This document shows, piece by piece, positions 1 through 6,287 of a stretch of 6,674 nucleotides of DNA. Each line of letters opens with the position of its first letter. Positions within the stretch are counted from its first letter, which is position 1. A program made the position numbers and the translations under genes. The DNA lies in NCBI GenBank assembly GCA_023262305.1, contig JALRCK010000124.1:1-6674 (forward strand), written 5' to 3'. This stretch comes from Deltaproteobacteria bacterium. Lineage in GTDB: Bacteria; Bdellovibrionota_C; UBA2361; OMII01. The notes beneath the pieces are model-generated. The model was not told where the DNA came from, did not search any database, and saw only the letters and a program-made list of their open reading frames with translations.

Positions 1-2
1 AT

Positions 3-149
3 GCCGTATACCCACTGACCATAGTCGCGAGCCAGCTCAGCAAGACGAACATCGATGTGAATGATGAAATTGAAAAGCTCTGTGATAATTTCCATGGAGA
101 TCCCTCAAGCGTGGACAAGCTCCATGAATTCTTGCACAAACAGGGGTAA
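3..149 (+). CDS. 3' end of an unrecognised protein (5' partial)
   Basis: An open frame enters from the left edge and ends at a TAA at 147-149, giving 48 visible residues. The peptide looks like real protein: it begins AVYPLTIVASQLSK and ends in a charged, probably helical tail (NDEIEKL, then SSVDKLHEFLHKQG). The ATG at position 1 is in a different frame, so no start is visible and the gene must begin outside the window. It is the only likely plus-strand gene here and converges with the ankyrin gene across a 26 bp gap (150-175) in which I see no clear terminator hairpin. I do not recognise the family and assign no function. The minus-strand open frame opposite has an unconvincing composition and looks like a shadow. 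Confidence 0.55.
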   Translation, partial: AVYPLTIVASQLSKTNIDVNDEIEKLCDNFHGDPSSVDKLHEFLHKQG

Positions 150-175
150 CGGGCGACCCCCAACGCAAAAGGATC

Positions 176-1087
176 TTACTGAACCACGTGCGAGGGATCG
201 GTGTCGCCCTCTGCCACGACATCACCGAGGAGGTCTTTGTCTTTGAGAACCGTGAGAAACGGGGTTAACCCCTTCTTTTGAGCCCACGAAATCGCGTTTA
301 GACCCTCTTGGTCGCATATCGATAGGTCTGCCCCCAATTCAACAAGTTCGCACGCAATCTCTGCGCGACCATTCTTCACAGCCGCCATCAAGGCAGTTGT
401 TCCATTAGGGCTTTGCCCATTAATCTCAACACCGTCGTCGACCAGGCGCCTCACTGTTTCGAGATCTCCAGAGGCTGCTGCTCTCATAAAAACAGTCCAA
501 AATGCCTGTCCCACGGAGCTCACCTGATTTCGATGAGATTGGGAATCCTCTTGGGCCACCGTAGTCTCCACCTTGATCGCTCCGTCATGGCTCTCATGTT
601 TTACGATACCTAAGGCCTCCAGAAATCGAGGGTCGGACTCTGAGAGGACCCACTTGCGAGCGCTCCATCCGTCAAAATTCTCGATATCCACGTTCGCTCC
701 GAGCTCTAAGAGCACCTTGACCGTCTTAAGATCACGCCTGACGGCGGCGGCTAGGATGGCGGTTCCACCGTTGTTGTGCAGCATGTTGACGTCTGCACCG
801 AACTCAACGAGGGTGCGTAACACTTGGTGATGTCCTCGTTCAGCTGCCTCTGAGAGGGGGCTGATGCCAAATTTGTTTCGACGATTTACCTTGCCACCCG
901 CAGATGCGATTAATCGCACGATGTCACAGTGTCCGCGAGAGGAGGCGATCATCAGGGCGCTGCTGCCGTACTTCAGTTCGCAGTCCAGGTCGATGCCTTT
1001 TGCTTTGAGGTCTTTGATGATGTCGAGCTGTCCCTCACGAGCCGCCGTAATCAAAAGCTTCTGGTCTTCAGTATATCTAATTCCCAT
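176..1087 (-). CDS. Ankyrin-repeat protein with two repeat blocks
   Basis: A 303-residue protein made largely of ankyrin repeats, which are helix-turn-helix units that bind other proteins; the partner cannot be read from sequence. The first block has repeats near residues 8-36, 40-70, 73-103 and 106-136, with hallmarks such as TAAREGQLDII, SALMIASSRGHCDIVRLI, LVEFGADVN and LLELGANVD, plus a degenerate fifth repeat at about 139-160. A polar linker (about 161-193) leads to a second block at 196-226, 229-259 and a partial repeat at 262-280 (TTALMAAVKNGRAEIACEL, LVELGADLS). The tail is short and acidic. There is no signal peptide or membrane helix, so it is probably cytoplasmic. The ATG at 1087 is supported by an in-frame TAA six codons upstream; its ribosome-binding site is weak (GGAA-like). 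It lies 126 bp after the phosphatase gene, so it may have its own promoter or be the last gene of the operon. No enzymatic domain is visible. Confidence 0.93.
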   Translation of the reverse strand: MGIRYTEDQKLLITAAREGQLDIIKDLKAKGIDLDCELKYGSSALMIASSRGHCDIVRLIASAGGKVNRRNKFGISPLSEAAERGHHQVLRTLVEFGADVNMLHNNGGTAILAAAVRRDLKTVKVLLELGANVDIENFDGWSARKWVLSESDPRFLEALGIVKHESHDGAIKVETTVAQEDSQSHRNQVSSVGQAFWTVFMRAAASGDLETVRRLVDDGVEINGQSPNGTTALMAAVKNGRAEIACELVELGADLSICDQEGLNAISWAQKKGLTPFLTVLKDKDLLGDVVAEGDTDPSHVVQ

Positions 1088-1187
1088 ACATGTTCCGGAT
1101 TCTTAGACAGAACTGCCTTACATAGGGTTACATCGACCCCGCTTTTCCGGTTCATGAGCAAAAAGTGATACGAGGACCTTTGAGTGT

Positions 1188-1208
1188 GGCGTAACTAGCT
1201 GAAACGCC
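1188..1208 (-). terminator. Weak hairpin after the phosphatase gene
   Basis: On the minus strand, GGCGT (1208-1204) and ACGCC (1192-1188) can pair as a 5 bp stem with an 11-base loop, beginning 5 bp after the phosphatase stop codon. No run of T follows, so it is not a standard intrinsic terminator. It might be a weak or factor-assisted stop or a chance repeat. The remaining spacer up to 1087 shows no convincing -35/-10 promoter for the ankyrin gene. Confidence 0.15.
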
Positions 1209-1213
1209 TTGTC

Positions 1214-2005
1214 CTAGGTTGGAATAATTTTGAGAAGCTGTTCGTGGACATGTCCATTCGAAGCCACAAAGTAATTAAACCCGATAGTGCCTGTGCCTAG
1301 GGGGATCCCCTTACCGAACTCATCAGTTACGACCGCTCCGGCTTCTTTCAATACCGCCATTGGTGCCGCAATATCCCACTCCCGGTGAGTGACCATCTTA
1401 ATGATGGCTCCATCGAGCTCACCGATGGCTACCTTTGCCAACGCAAGCCCAGAGTCCATCATCGGAGACGCCAGGTGAGGAGCCGTCGACTCGAAACGAC
1501 GTATGTAAACACGACCATCTCCTGCCCTCTCCATCTCGGATACCTTTACTCTCTTGCCATTCAGAAAAGCACCCGCTCCAGGCTGCGCGAGCAACATCTG
1601 GTCGCGCGCGGGGAAAAACATCACCCCCGAATGGGGCGAGTGCCCCACACTTAGACCCACCAGGATAGAGAAGTCATCCCGACCCTCTAGGAAAGCAGAT
1701 GTGCCATCGAGTGGGTCAATAATCCATGTGCGGTTTGAGGCGAATACCACTCCCGGGTCACACAGGACCTCTTCAGAGAATATGAAGTCGCCCGGATAGA
1801 GCGTGTGAAGCGCCTTGGTCAACAGCTCGTTTGAAGCCATATCAGCCTCAGAAACAAGTGAGCCATCGATCTTCTGGGTAACCTCTATGACCGTGGTTGT
1901 CCCCCTTCTCTTTGGCCACATGGAGAGCACTACCCCACCCTCTTGGCGAACAGCCTCGCTGAGCTTGAGAAATGTCGCTTCAAACGAAGGGTGCGACGCA
2001 CTCAT
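1214..2005 (-). CDS. Inositol-monophosphatase-family phosphatase (CysQ/SuhB-like)
   Basis: A 263-residue Mg2+-dependent, Li+-sensitive-type phosphomonoesterase of the usual family length. Motifs appear in the expected order: a K-x-D-x-S-x-V-x-x-A-D segment at 45-55, SEE at 77-79, WIIDPLDGT at 94-102, and EWDIAAP at 209-215 followed by the glycine-rich EAGAVVTD. By family comparison the metal ligands should be E78, D97, D100 and D211, so the active site looks intact. The K-x-D-x-S-x-V motif is the form common in 3'(2'),5'-bisphosphate nucleotidases (CysQ), but inositol phosphate, histidinol phosphate or another sugar phosphate substrate cannot be excluded. It should be cytoplasmic. Its ATG overlaps the stop of the prenyl synthase gene (ATGA, 2005-2002) and has a strong GGAGG ribosome-binding site, so translational coupling is likely. 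The start is therefore secure. Confidence 0.93.
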   Translation of the reverse strand: MSASHPSFEATFLKLSEAVRQEGGVVLSMWPKRRGTTTVIEVTQKIDGSLVSEADMASNELLTKALHTLYPGDFIFSEEVLCDPGVVFASNRTWIIDPLDGTSAFLEGRDDFSILVGLSVGHSPHSGVMFFPARDQMLLAQPGAGAFLNGKRVKVSEMERAGDGRVYIRRFESTAPHLASPMMDSGLALAKVAIGELDGAIIKMVTHREWDIAAPMAVLKEAGAVVTDEFGKGIPLGTGTIGFNYFVASNGHVHEQLLKIIPT

Positions 2006-2814
2006 GCTTCCTCCCCCACAACGAGCCGAAAGACAGCCTCAGATAGAGGAATGGCTGAATCGTGCAACGACCGAAGCTCCGCTCGTAACGCCTCAATCTC
2101 CGTATCGCGGTTGAATGACGCGTCAGCTAGTCCGTCGCCATCACTGATGTCATCGAGCCTTTGGAAGAGAACTCCCAACTTTTTACCCCATTCGTAGAAG
2201 CGCCGCACTCCTGAGTCGTCTCTGTCGGCACAGATCGCACCACATGCTGCGGCAGCGCCGAACAACGCTCCGGTCTTCAGCTCCATGAGCCTCAAGACCT
2301 CTTTGGGCTCGGTAGGCTTCTCGATGTCTACCTGCTGTCCCATACACAGGTCTCCCCATGCTTGTGCCAGGGTGGCGAGAACCCTTAACTGCTGAAGCGG
2401 TGAAAGGCTACCATCCGCGACGACTGAAAACGCCCTTCCTACCAGGTAATCCCCGGTAAGGATCGCTGTCGCCTCATTGAACTGCCGATGGCACGAGGGG
2501 CGCCCTCGACGCACGTCATCGTTATCCAGCGCGGGAAGGTCATCGTGCACCAAGGATGCCGCATGGAGCATTTCAAGGGCAAGTCCCGGACGTAACGCTC
2601 GCGGTGGCGTCGTTGGTCCTTTCGTTACATCACAACAGATAGCGAGAGCCAGCAACGCCCGCAACCGCTTACCGTGCCCTTGCAGGACATAGGTAGTTGC
2701 TGCCTGAAGACTCTTACTATCCCCTAAAGAACTTTGGCCGACCGACACGAGCTCTCGATGAATGAGCTCGCGCCACTCCTTGAGAACTTTTGTGATGTCG
2801 AGCGCGAGTGACAT
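2002..2814 (-). CDS. Short-chain trans-polyprenyl diphosphate synthase (IspA/GGPP-synthase type)
   Basis: A 270-residue all-alpha isoprenyl diphosphate synthase, which condenses isopentenyl diphosphate with allylic diphosphates in the cytoplasm. Visible signatures are GKRLR at 48-52, the first aspartate-rich motif DDLPALDNDD at 91-100 followed by VRRGRP, ATAILTGDYL at 115-124, the KTG of the diphosphate-binding motif at 180-182, and the second aspartate-rich motif in FQRLDDISD at 217-225. Catalytic aspartates are present. Two oddities stand out. The fifth residue before the first motif is A86, where farnesyl diphosphate synthases usually carry Tyr or Phe, hinting at a C20 or longer product. 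The C-terminal GK-x-TYP segment is not recognisable; NRDT at 235-238 may replace it. The protein is slightly shorter than the usual ~290-300 residues. The ATG at 2814 has an in-frame TAA two codons upstream and only a distant AAGGG as ribosome-binding site. It lies 20 bp after the glycosyltransferase gene and overlaps the phosphatase gene by 4 bp. Confidence 0.93.
   Translation of the reverse strand: MSLALDITKVLKEWRELIHRELVSVGQSSLGDSKSLQAATTYVLQGHGKRLRALLALAICCDVTKGPTTPPRALRPGLALEMLHAASLVHDDLPALDNDDVRRGRPSCHRQFNEATAILTGDYLVGRAFSVVADGSLSPLQQLRVLATLAQAWGDLCMGQQVDIEKPTEPKEVLRLMELKTGALFGAAAACGAICADRDDSGVRRFYEWGKKLGVLFQRLDDISDGDGLADASFNRDTEIEALRAELRSLHDSAIPLSEAVFRLVVGEEA
2010..2014 (-). promoter_or_regulatory. 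Ribosome-binding site of the phosphatase gene
   Basis: GGAGG, in a run reading GGGGGAGGAAGC before the ATG, lies 4 bases upstream of the start at 2005 and inside the last codons of the prenyl synthase gene. It fixes the start and lets ribosomes load independently as well as by coupling. Confidence 0.75.
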
Positions 2815-2834
2815 ACGTTAAAGGAACCCTTCTC

Positions 2835-4433
2835 TTACTCATGAACGTAGAGGTATATCGCCGGGAACTGCGGATACCGATACAAGTCTACCTTCTTACC
2901 CAATTTTTCAAGCTCCTGTCGCACCTGGTCCACGCTGCCCTCATCTTCAACGACAACAGCCGATCCTGGGCGCTTCACTACGAGTTCTACAACCTGCGCT
3001 ACAGAGGCATCTTTACCCAACTGGAACTGCTTTGAACGTGGGTATATGAGCTGATAGTAGGACTCGTCAGGATACACATCAACCCCCGCCGCTCCAATAA
3101 CCGTGGTTACCTCTTTGGTAGTAATGGGGAGGCGCAACAGATAGGTCACAGCCCGAGTTAAACGCGAACGATCGGTGCTGACCACCCGATTGTAAAACTT
3201 CCAGTTCCAATCCGCCCAGACAACTCCGAGTGCCACTGAAAGGGGCACCAACACTACGATATAGTTCAGTCGAAGCCACCCCACAATCTTGTCAACGGCA
3301 AGAGCCATCGCGAGGGGTGTAATGACAGCGAAAAGAATAAGGTGAGGTGAAAAGTTCCCCTCTACCATCAGCCCAGATGCAACAAAACTGGCGATACCTG
3401 CTACGACCACATAGATCGCCACCGGATCTCGCCGAAACGATTTGGCTACAAGCACCACGGCTCCGAGCGCCGCCAAGCATGCGCCCCACAACGGAAAGGG
3501 ATTCTCGTGAAATTGGTACTGCTCAGCTGTATCGCCCGAATAAAAGATCCGCGCTGTTCGCTGCATATTGAACCATACAACTCCAGCAGGTGTAACGGCA
3601 GGGTTCCCTGTTTGAGGACCGAGGTGCCGGAGGTTATGCTCATGAAGAACAAAGGTCTGAGTCAAACGACTTGAATACCCATAGCGGTACGAGTAAATGA
3701 TGTGAGGCGCCAGGGCTATGAGAGTACCGAGAATAAAACAGAGGGACATGGTGAGAAATCGATAGCTCCCGCGACCAGCCCCCTCCCCTTTCATTAAATC
3801 AGGCCAGAGTTTAATCACAACCGCAGCGATGATCGCTGCTGGTAAGACATGTGTTGCTGGATACGTCAGCGCAGCAACGCCCATAACCAACCCTGTGACC
3901 AACGCAGATAATCGAGACGGCGCCTTGAGAAACAGAACGAAGGCGTAACTCACCATCCCCATTCCTACCAGTGCATAGACATATGGAAACGCAGTGCGAG
4001 AGAAGTGGATGTGTAAATGGTATGGAATAATGAAGAGAAGAAAGAAAATACAAACTCGACGACCGTAGGCCTTACACACAAAGAGAGCCAACACAATCAA
4101 CGAGAATGTGCCAGCGAGAGCTGAGCCCATTCTGGCTGACCACAAGGAGACCTCACCGATAACTCTGCTCGGTAATGCATTCATCCAGTAGCTTAAATTG
4201 GGATGTCCACCGAAGGCGGAGCCAAAAAGAGCCCATCCTCCCCTTCCCGCCGGCATAAAATGCATTATCCCATCAACGATAGAGGTGGATTCATCATTAT
4301 GCACCTGTTGGGGGAGGTCGTTGAGATTCCAGAGTCTCATCGCGGCGCCCACGATGAGGAGGGATACAGCTGCGATCACAAAGACTACCGAGGCACGCTT
4401 CTCAGGTGTTGATTGGGGTTGAAGGGATCTCAT
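2835..4433 (-). CDS. GT39/ArnT-like membrane glycosyltransferase, copy B
   Basis: A 532-residue multi-pass membrane protein of the dolichyl-phosphate-mannosyltransferase/ArnT fold (PMT_2-like). Such enzymes move a sugar from a polyprenyl-phosphate carrier to a protein, lipid or polysaccharide on the outer face of the inner membrane; the actual substrate is unknown. After a short charged N-terminus comes helix 1 (about 15-34), then a periplasmic loop with HNDES at 45-49, whose Asp-Glu matches the family's catalytic DE position, and GGHPN at 75-79. About ten helices follow, with SRTAFPY at 145-151, YPATHVLPAA at 191-200, SSRL at 254-257 and EGNFSPHLILFA at 358-369. The last ~120 residues (from about 410) are soluble, begin with LLRLPI at 432-437 and are probably periplasmic. 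The frame is open 17 codons further upstream to a TTG, but the ATG at 4433 has GGAGG 5 bases before it and is chosen. It is a diverged paralogue of the gene at 4605-6182. Confidence 0.9.
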   Translation of the reverse strand: MRSLQPQSTPEKRASVVFVIAAVSLLIVGAAMRLWNLNDLPQQVHNDESTSIVDGIMHFMPAGRGGWALFGSAFGGHPNLSYWMNALPSRVIGEVSLWSARMGSALAGTFSLIVLALFVCKAYGRRVCIFFLLFIIPYHLHIHFSRTAFPYVYALVGMGMVSYAFVLFLKAPSRLSALVTGLVMGVAALTYPATHVLPAAIIAAVVIKLWPDLMKGEGAGRGSYRFLTMSLCFILGTLIALAPHIIYSYRYGYSSRLTQTFVLHEHNLRHLGPQTGNPAVTPAGVVWFNMQRTARIFYSGDTAEQYQFHENPFPLWGACLAALGAVVLVAKSFRRDPVAIYVVVAGIASFVASGLMVEGNFSPHLILFAVITPLAMALAVDKIVGWLRLNYIVVLVPLSVALGVVWADWNWKFYNRVVSTDRSRLTRAVTYLLRLPITTKEVTTVIGAAGVDVYPDESYYQLIYPRSKQFQLGKDASVAQVVELVVKRPGSAVVVEDEGSVDQVRQELEKLGKKVDLYRYPQFPAIYLYVHE

Positions 4434-4438
4434 GAGTT

Positions 4439-4443
4439 CCTCC
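4439..4443 (-). promoter_or_regulatory. Ribosome-binding site that fixes the copy B start
   Basis: GGAGG lies 5 bases before the ATG at 4433. It supports this start over the in-frame TTG at 4484, whose added 17 residues would precede the first membrane helix and have no counterpart in the paralogue. Confidence 0.8.
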
Positions 4444-4446
4444 GAG

Positions 4447-4623
4447 TTACTCGATATACAAGACTTTTGCCTCAACCGGCCCAAAAGTGAATTCTGTGAA
4501 TCTTCGATGAGCCCCCTGAATAGCCTCCGTAAGCGAACGAGAGTGGAACGTGATGTTGGGCGAGCCCCTTTGCTGTTCTTGCTTCCACGTTAGGGCTGTC
4601 CCTTCTATTGCAACAGGAATACA
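4447..4623 (-). CDS. Possible small gene or gene remnant between the two glycosyltransferases
   Basis: The 171 bp spacer is not empty. One minus-strand frame stays open for 58 codons, from just after a TGA (4626-4624) inside the 3' end of copy A to a TAA at 4449-4447, 13 bp before the copy B ATG. The peptide looks protein-like, including ITFHSRSLTEAIQGAHRRF and then GPVEAKVLYIE at its C-terminus. It has no ATG or GTG, and its only TTG is near the end. An ATT at 4620 sits 7 bases after GAGG and would be a rare start. A competing 50-codon frame begins at an ATG (4624) and ends at 4472, but its Cys/His/Gly-rich composition is less convincing. Options are a rare-start small protein, the remnant of a lost gene, or chance. 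No family is recognised. Confidence 0.25.
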   Translation of the reverse strand, partial: CIPVAIEGTALTWKQEQQRGSPNITFHSRSLTEAIQGAHRRFTEFTFGPVEAKVLYIE

Positions 4624-6182
4624 TCAGCCTCGTATCGAGGCACATTGAAGATCTGAAATTGGCGCGAGCTCTGAGTCAATTTTTGACTGGTTGCCCCCGT
4701 GGCTGCCCGTGGGACAACCATGAGGCACGGGCATGTTTGAGTTGAAATAACCTCACCTACCTGTTGAGGGACGTCACCGGGCGTAACCTCCTTAGCCCGA
4801 GCATTCGGGTAGCGAAGTTGAAAGAAGGATTCCCGCAGATTTGCGTAAAATGGGGTGAAGTTCATGAGTGTTTTCACGCTGCTTCGATCTATCGGCAAGC
4901 GAAGTAAGAAAGTATCAAGGTCCATCTTTCTGCCATCCCGAGACGCGACAAAATCGTAATTCCACTGAGTCCACGGAACCACAACGACGGCAGAGAGAAC
5001 AGCTGACAGAACGAGGGAGCGCAGGCGTACGATCTGACAGAGTGTAGAGGCCCCCATCGCGCACAATAACGGAATCAAGAGCGCAAAAATGATAAGATGC
5101 GGCGAGAAGTTCGCTTCGATCATCAGCGCAGAGCCCCCTATCGTCGCCACACCCAGCACGAGGGTGTAGATTGCATTCGGGTCAAGACGACAGCACCGGT
5201 AGACCAGCGCCGCAAGCCCCAGTCCTGCGAAGGAGTAGGAGATTTTTTCAAGAAGAGGTCCATAGAAGCCATACTGCCCTGCCCCATCGCTGTGAAAGAA
5301 GAACCACAACGTGCGCTCAAGGCTAGCCCACACAATATCGAGATGAGAGAGGAACCCACCACGTTGCTCAAGAGGAACTCGGTGGAGCACTGACTGAGAA
5401 TCAAGGCGAGAGGTGAAGCCACTCTGAACGATGTGATAGAGATGCTGCCCCATCGATAGGAGAACTCCGGCAACGATCGCAGCAACGACAACTCCTAAAC
5501 CTTTCAGCCGCTTTCCTTTGTACTGATCCCTGAGCGATGGGCTCAAAACAAACGGCAAGAGCCCTGCCAGCAGCGCCACTGGCAACACCAAAGTTGCTGC
5601 ATACACCATTAAGGCGAAGCCCAACCCGAGTCCAAGAAACAAGGAATTTTTTACTGACGGACTTCTCACGACCCGCCCGAAAAGAAATGATACAAGCGCC
5701 GCGAATGTCGCAGCATGAATGTAGTGAAACCCCGTGCGCGAATAGAAAACATGGAGATGAAAGGGTACAACCGCTGCCATAAAGAAGAGCGTGGTTTGTA
5801 GACCGAGCCACGAACGAACAAAGAGCGCGAAAAAAACGATTGAGAGTACCCCGCATATCATTGAGCCAATTCGGATGGCCAAGAGGGTCTTGCCGCCGAA
5901 ACACTTCACGGACATGGTGGTCAGCCACGCTCCGAAATTCGGGTGACGCCCGAAGTTATTAAAGCCCCACATTGGAGATGGCGGATTATTCTCAAAGAAT
6001 GGAGCCGTTACGTAGATGGCCTGAGCCGACTCATCGTTGTGGATGTAGTTGGGAAACCCGTCGAGATTATACGAACGTAGAAAGATCCCCAACGTGAAGA
6101 TCGCGCCGAGGACGAGCCAAACAAAGACAAGCCCTCTGCTCCGATCCTTTCCTTGATGACTATCAGTGCCAGGATGACTCAT
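4605..6182 (-). CDS. GT39/ArnT-like membrane glycosyltransferase, copy A
   Basis: A 525-residue multi-pass inner-membrane protein of the same fold as its downstream neighbour. Helix 1 is at about 18-36. The first periplasmic loop carries HNDES at 48-52, placing Asp-Glu at the family's catalytic position, and GRHPN at 78-82. Further landmarks are SRTGFHYIHA at 148-157, YAATLVLPVA at 194-203, TSRL at 257-260 and EANFSPHLIIFA at 356-367. A soluble C-terminal part begins around residue 408 with LLRLPI at 426-431. Each landmark has a counterpart at a similar place in copy B, so the two arose by duplication but have diverged widely. The expected role is transfer of a sugar from a polyprenyl-phosphate donor; acceptor and sugar are unknown. 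The frame also allows a TTG at 6203, but neither start has a clear ribosome-binding site; the ATG at 6182 is preferred for its codon and its agreement with copy B in N-terminal length. It follows folC by 105 bp. Confidence 0.88.
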   Translation of the reverse strand: MSHPGTDSHQGKDRSRGLVFVWLVLGAIFTLGIFLRSYNLDGFPNYIHNDESAQAIYVTAPFFENNPPSPMWGFNNFGRHPNFGAWLTTMSVKCFGGKTLLAIRIGSMICGVLSIVFFALFVRSWLGLQTTLFFMAAVVPFHLHVFYSRTGFHYIHAATFAALVSFLFGRVVRSPSVKNSLFLGLGLGFALMVYAATLVLPVALLAGLLPFVLSPSLRDQYKGKRLKGLGVVVAAIVAGVLLSMGQHLYHIVQSGFTSRLDSQSVLHRVPLEQRGGFLSHLDIVWASLERTLWFFFHSDGAGQYGFYGPLLEKISYSFAGLGLAALVYRCCRLDPNAIYTLVLGVATIGGSALMIEANFSPHLIIFALLIPLLCAMGASTLCQIVRLRSLVLSAVLSAVVVVPWTQWNYDFVASRDGRKMDLDTFLLRLPIDRSSVKTLMNFTPFYANLRESFFQLRYPNARAKEVTPGDVPQQVGEVISTQTCPCLMVVPRAATGATSQKLTQSSRQFQIFNVPRYEADVFLLQ

Positions 6183-6287
6183 GTGAAAAATCGTTACTGC
6201 CAACCCAAAAAAGTGGTCTTTAGTCGCAATAACAATGACTTACAGAAGACGCAAGATGAAATCACCCCACGCATGGCAAATAGCGTT
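6183..6287. other. Spacer between folC and copy A, no clear signals
   Basis: This 105 bp gap holds no convincing terminator for folC. On the minus strand a TTGCGT and a TATTGC separated by 17 bases could be a poor promoter for the glycosyltransferase genes, but the match is too weak to call. Readthrough from folC is equally possible. Confidence 0.3.

Noticed and set aside
37..246. Open frames on both strands at the left edge with ATG starts (61-246 plus, 37-225 minus)
   Set aside because: Both conflict with the better-supported plus-strand tail ending at 149 and overlap the end of the ankyrin gene; their composition looks random.
1093..1150. TTCCGG repeated at 1093-1098 and 1145-1150 in the ankyrin gene's upstream region, as a possible operator
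   Set aside because: Six self-complementary bases occurring twice 52 bp apart is readily explained by chance, and no promoter elements accompany them.
986..1156. Small minus-strand frame with an ATG at 1156, 34 codons, overlapping the start of the ankyrin gene
   Set aside because: It overlaps the ankyrin coding sequence in another frame, has no good ribosome-binding site and no recognisable features; most likely a chance frame.
2817..2833. Short AAGG-GTT-CCTT hairpin before the prenyl synthase start as a translational switch
   Set aside because: A 4 bp AT/GC stem with a 3-base loop is too weak to support a regulatory claim.
5138..5928. Long frames of 117 and 175 codons opposite or alongside copy A's frame
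   Set aside because: They lie fully inside copy A, whose frame has clear membrane helices and motifs shared with copy B; the others have no coherent domain pattern.
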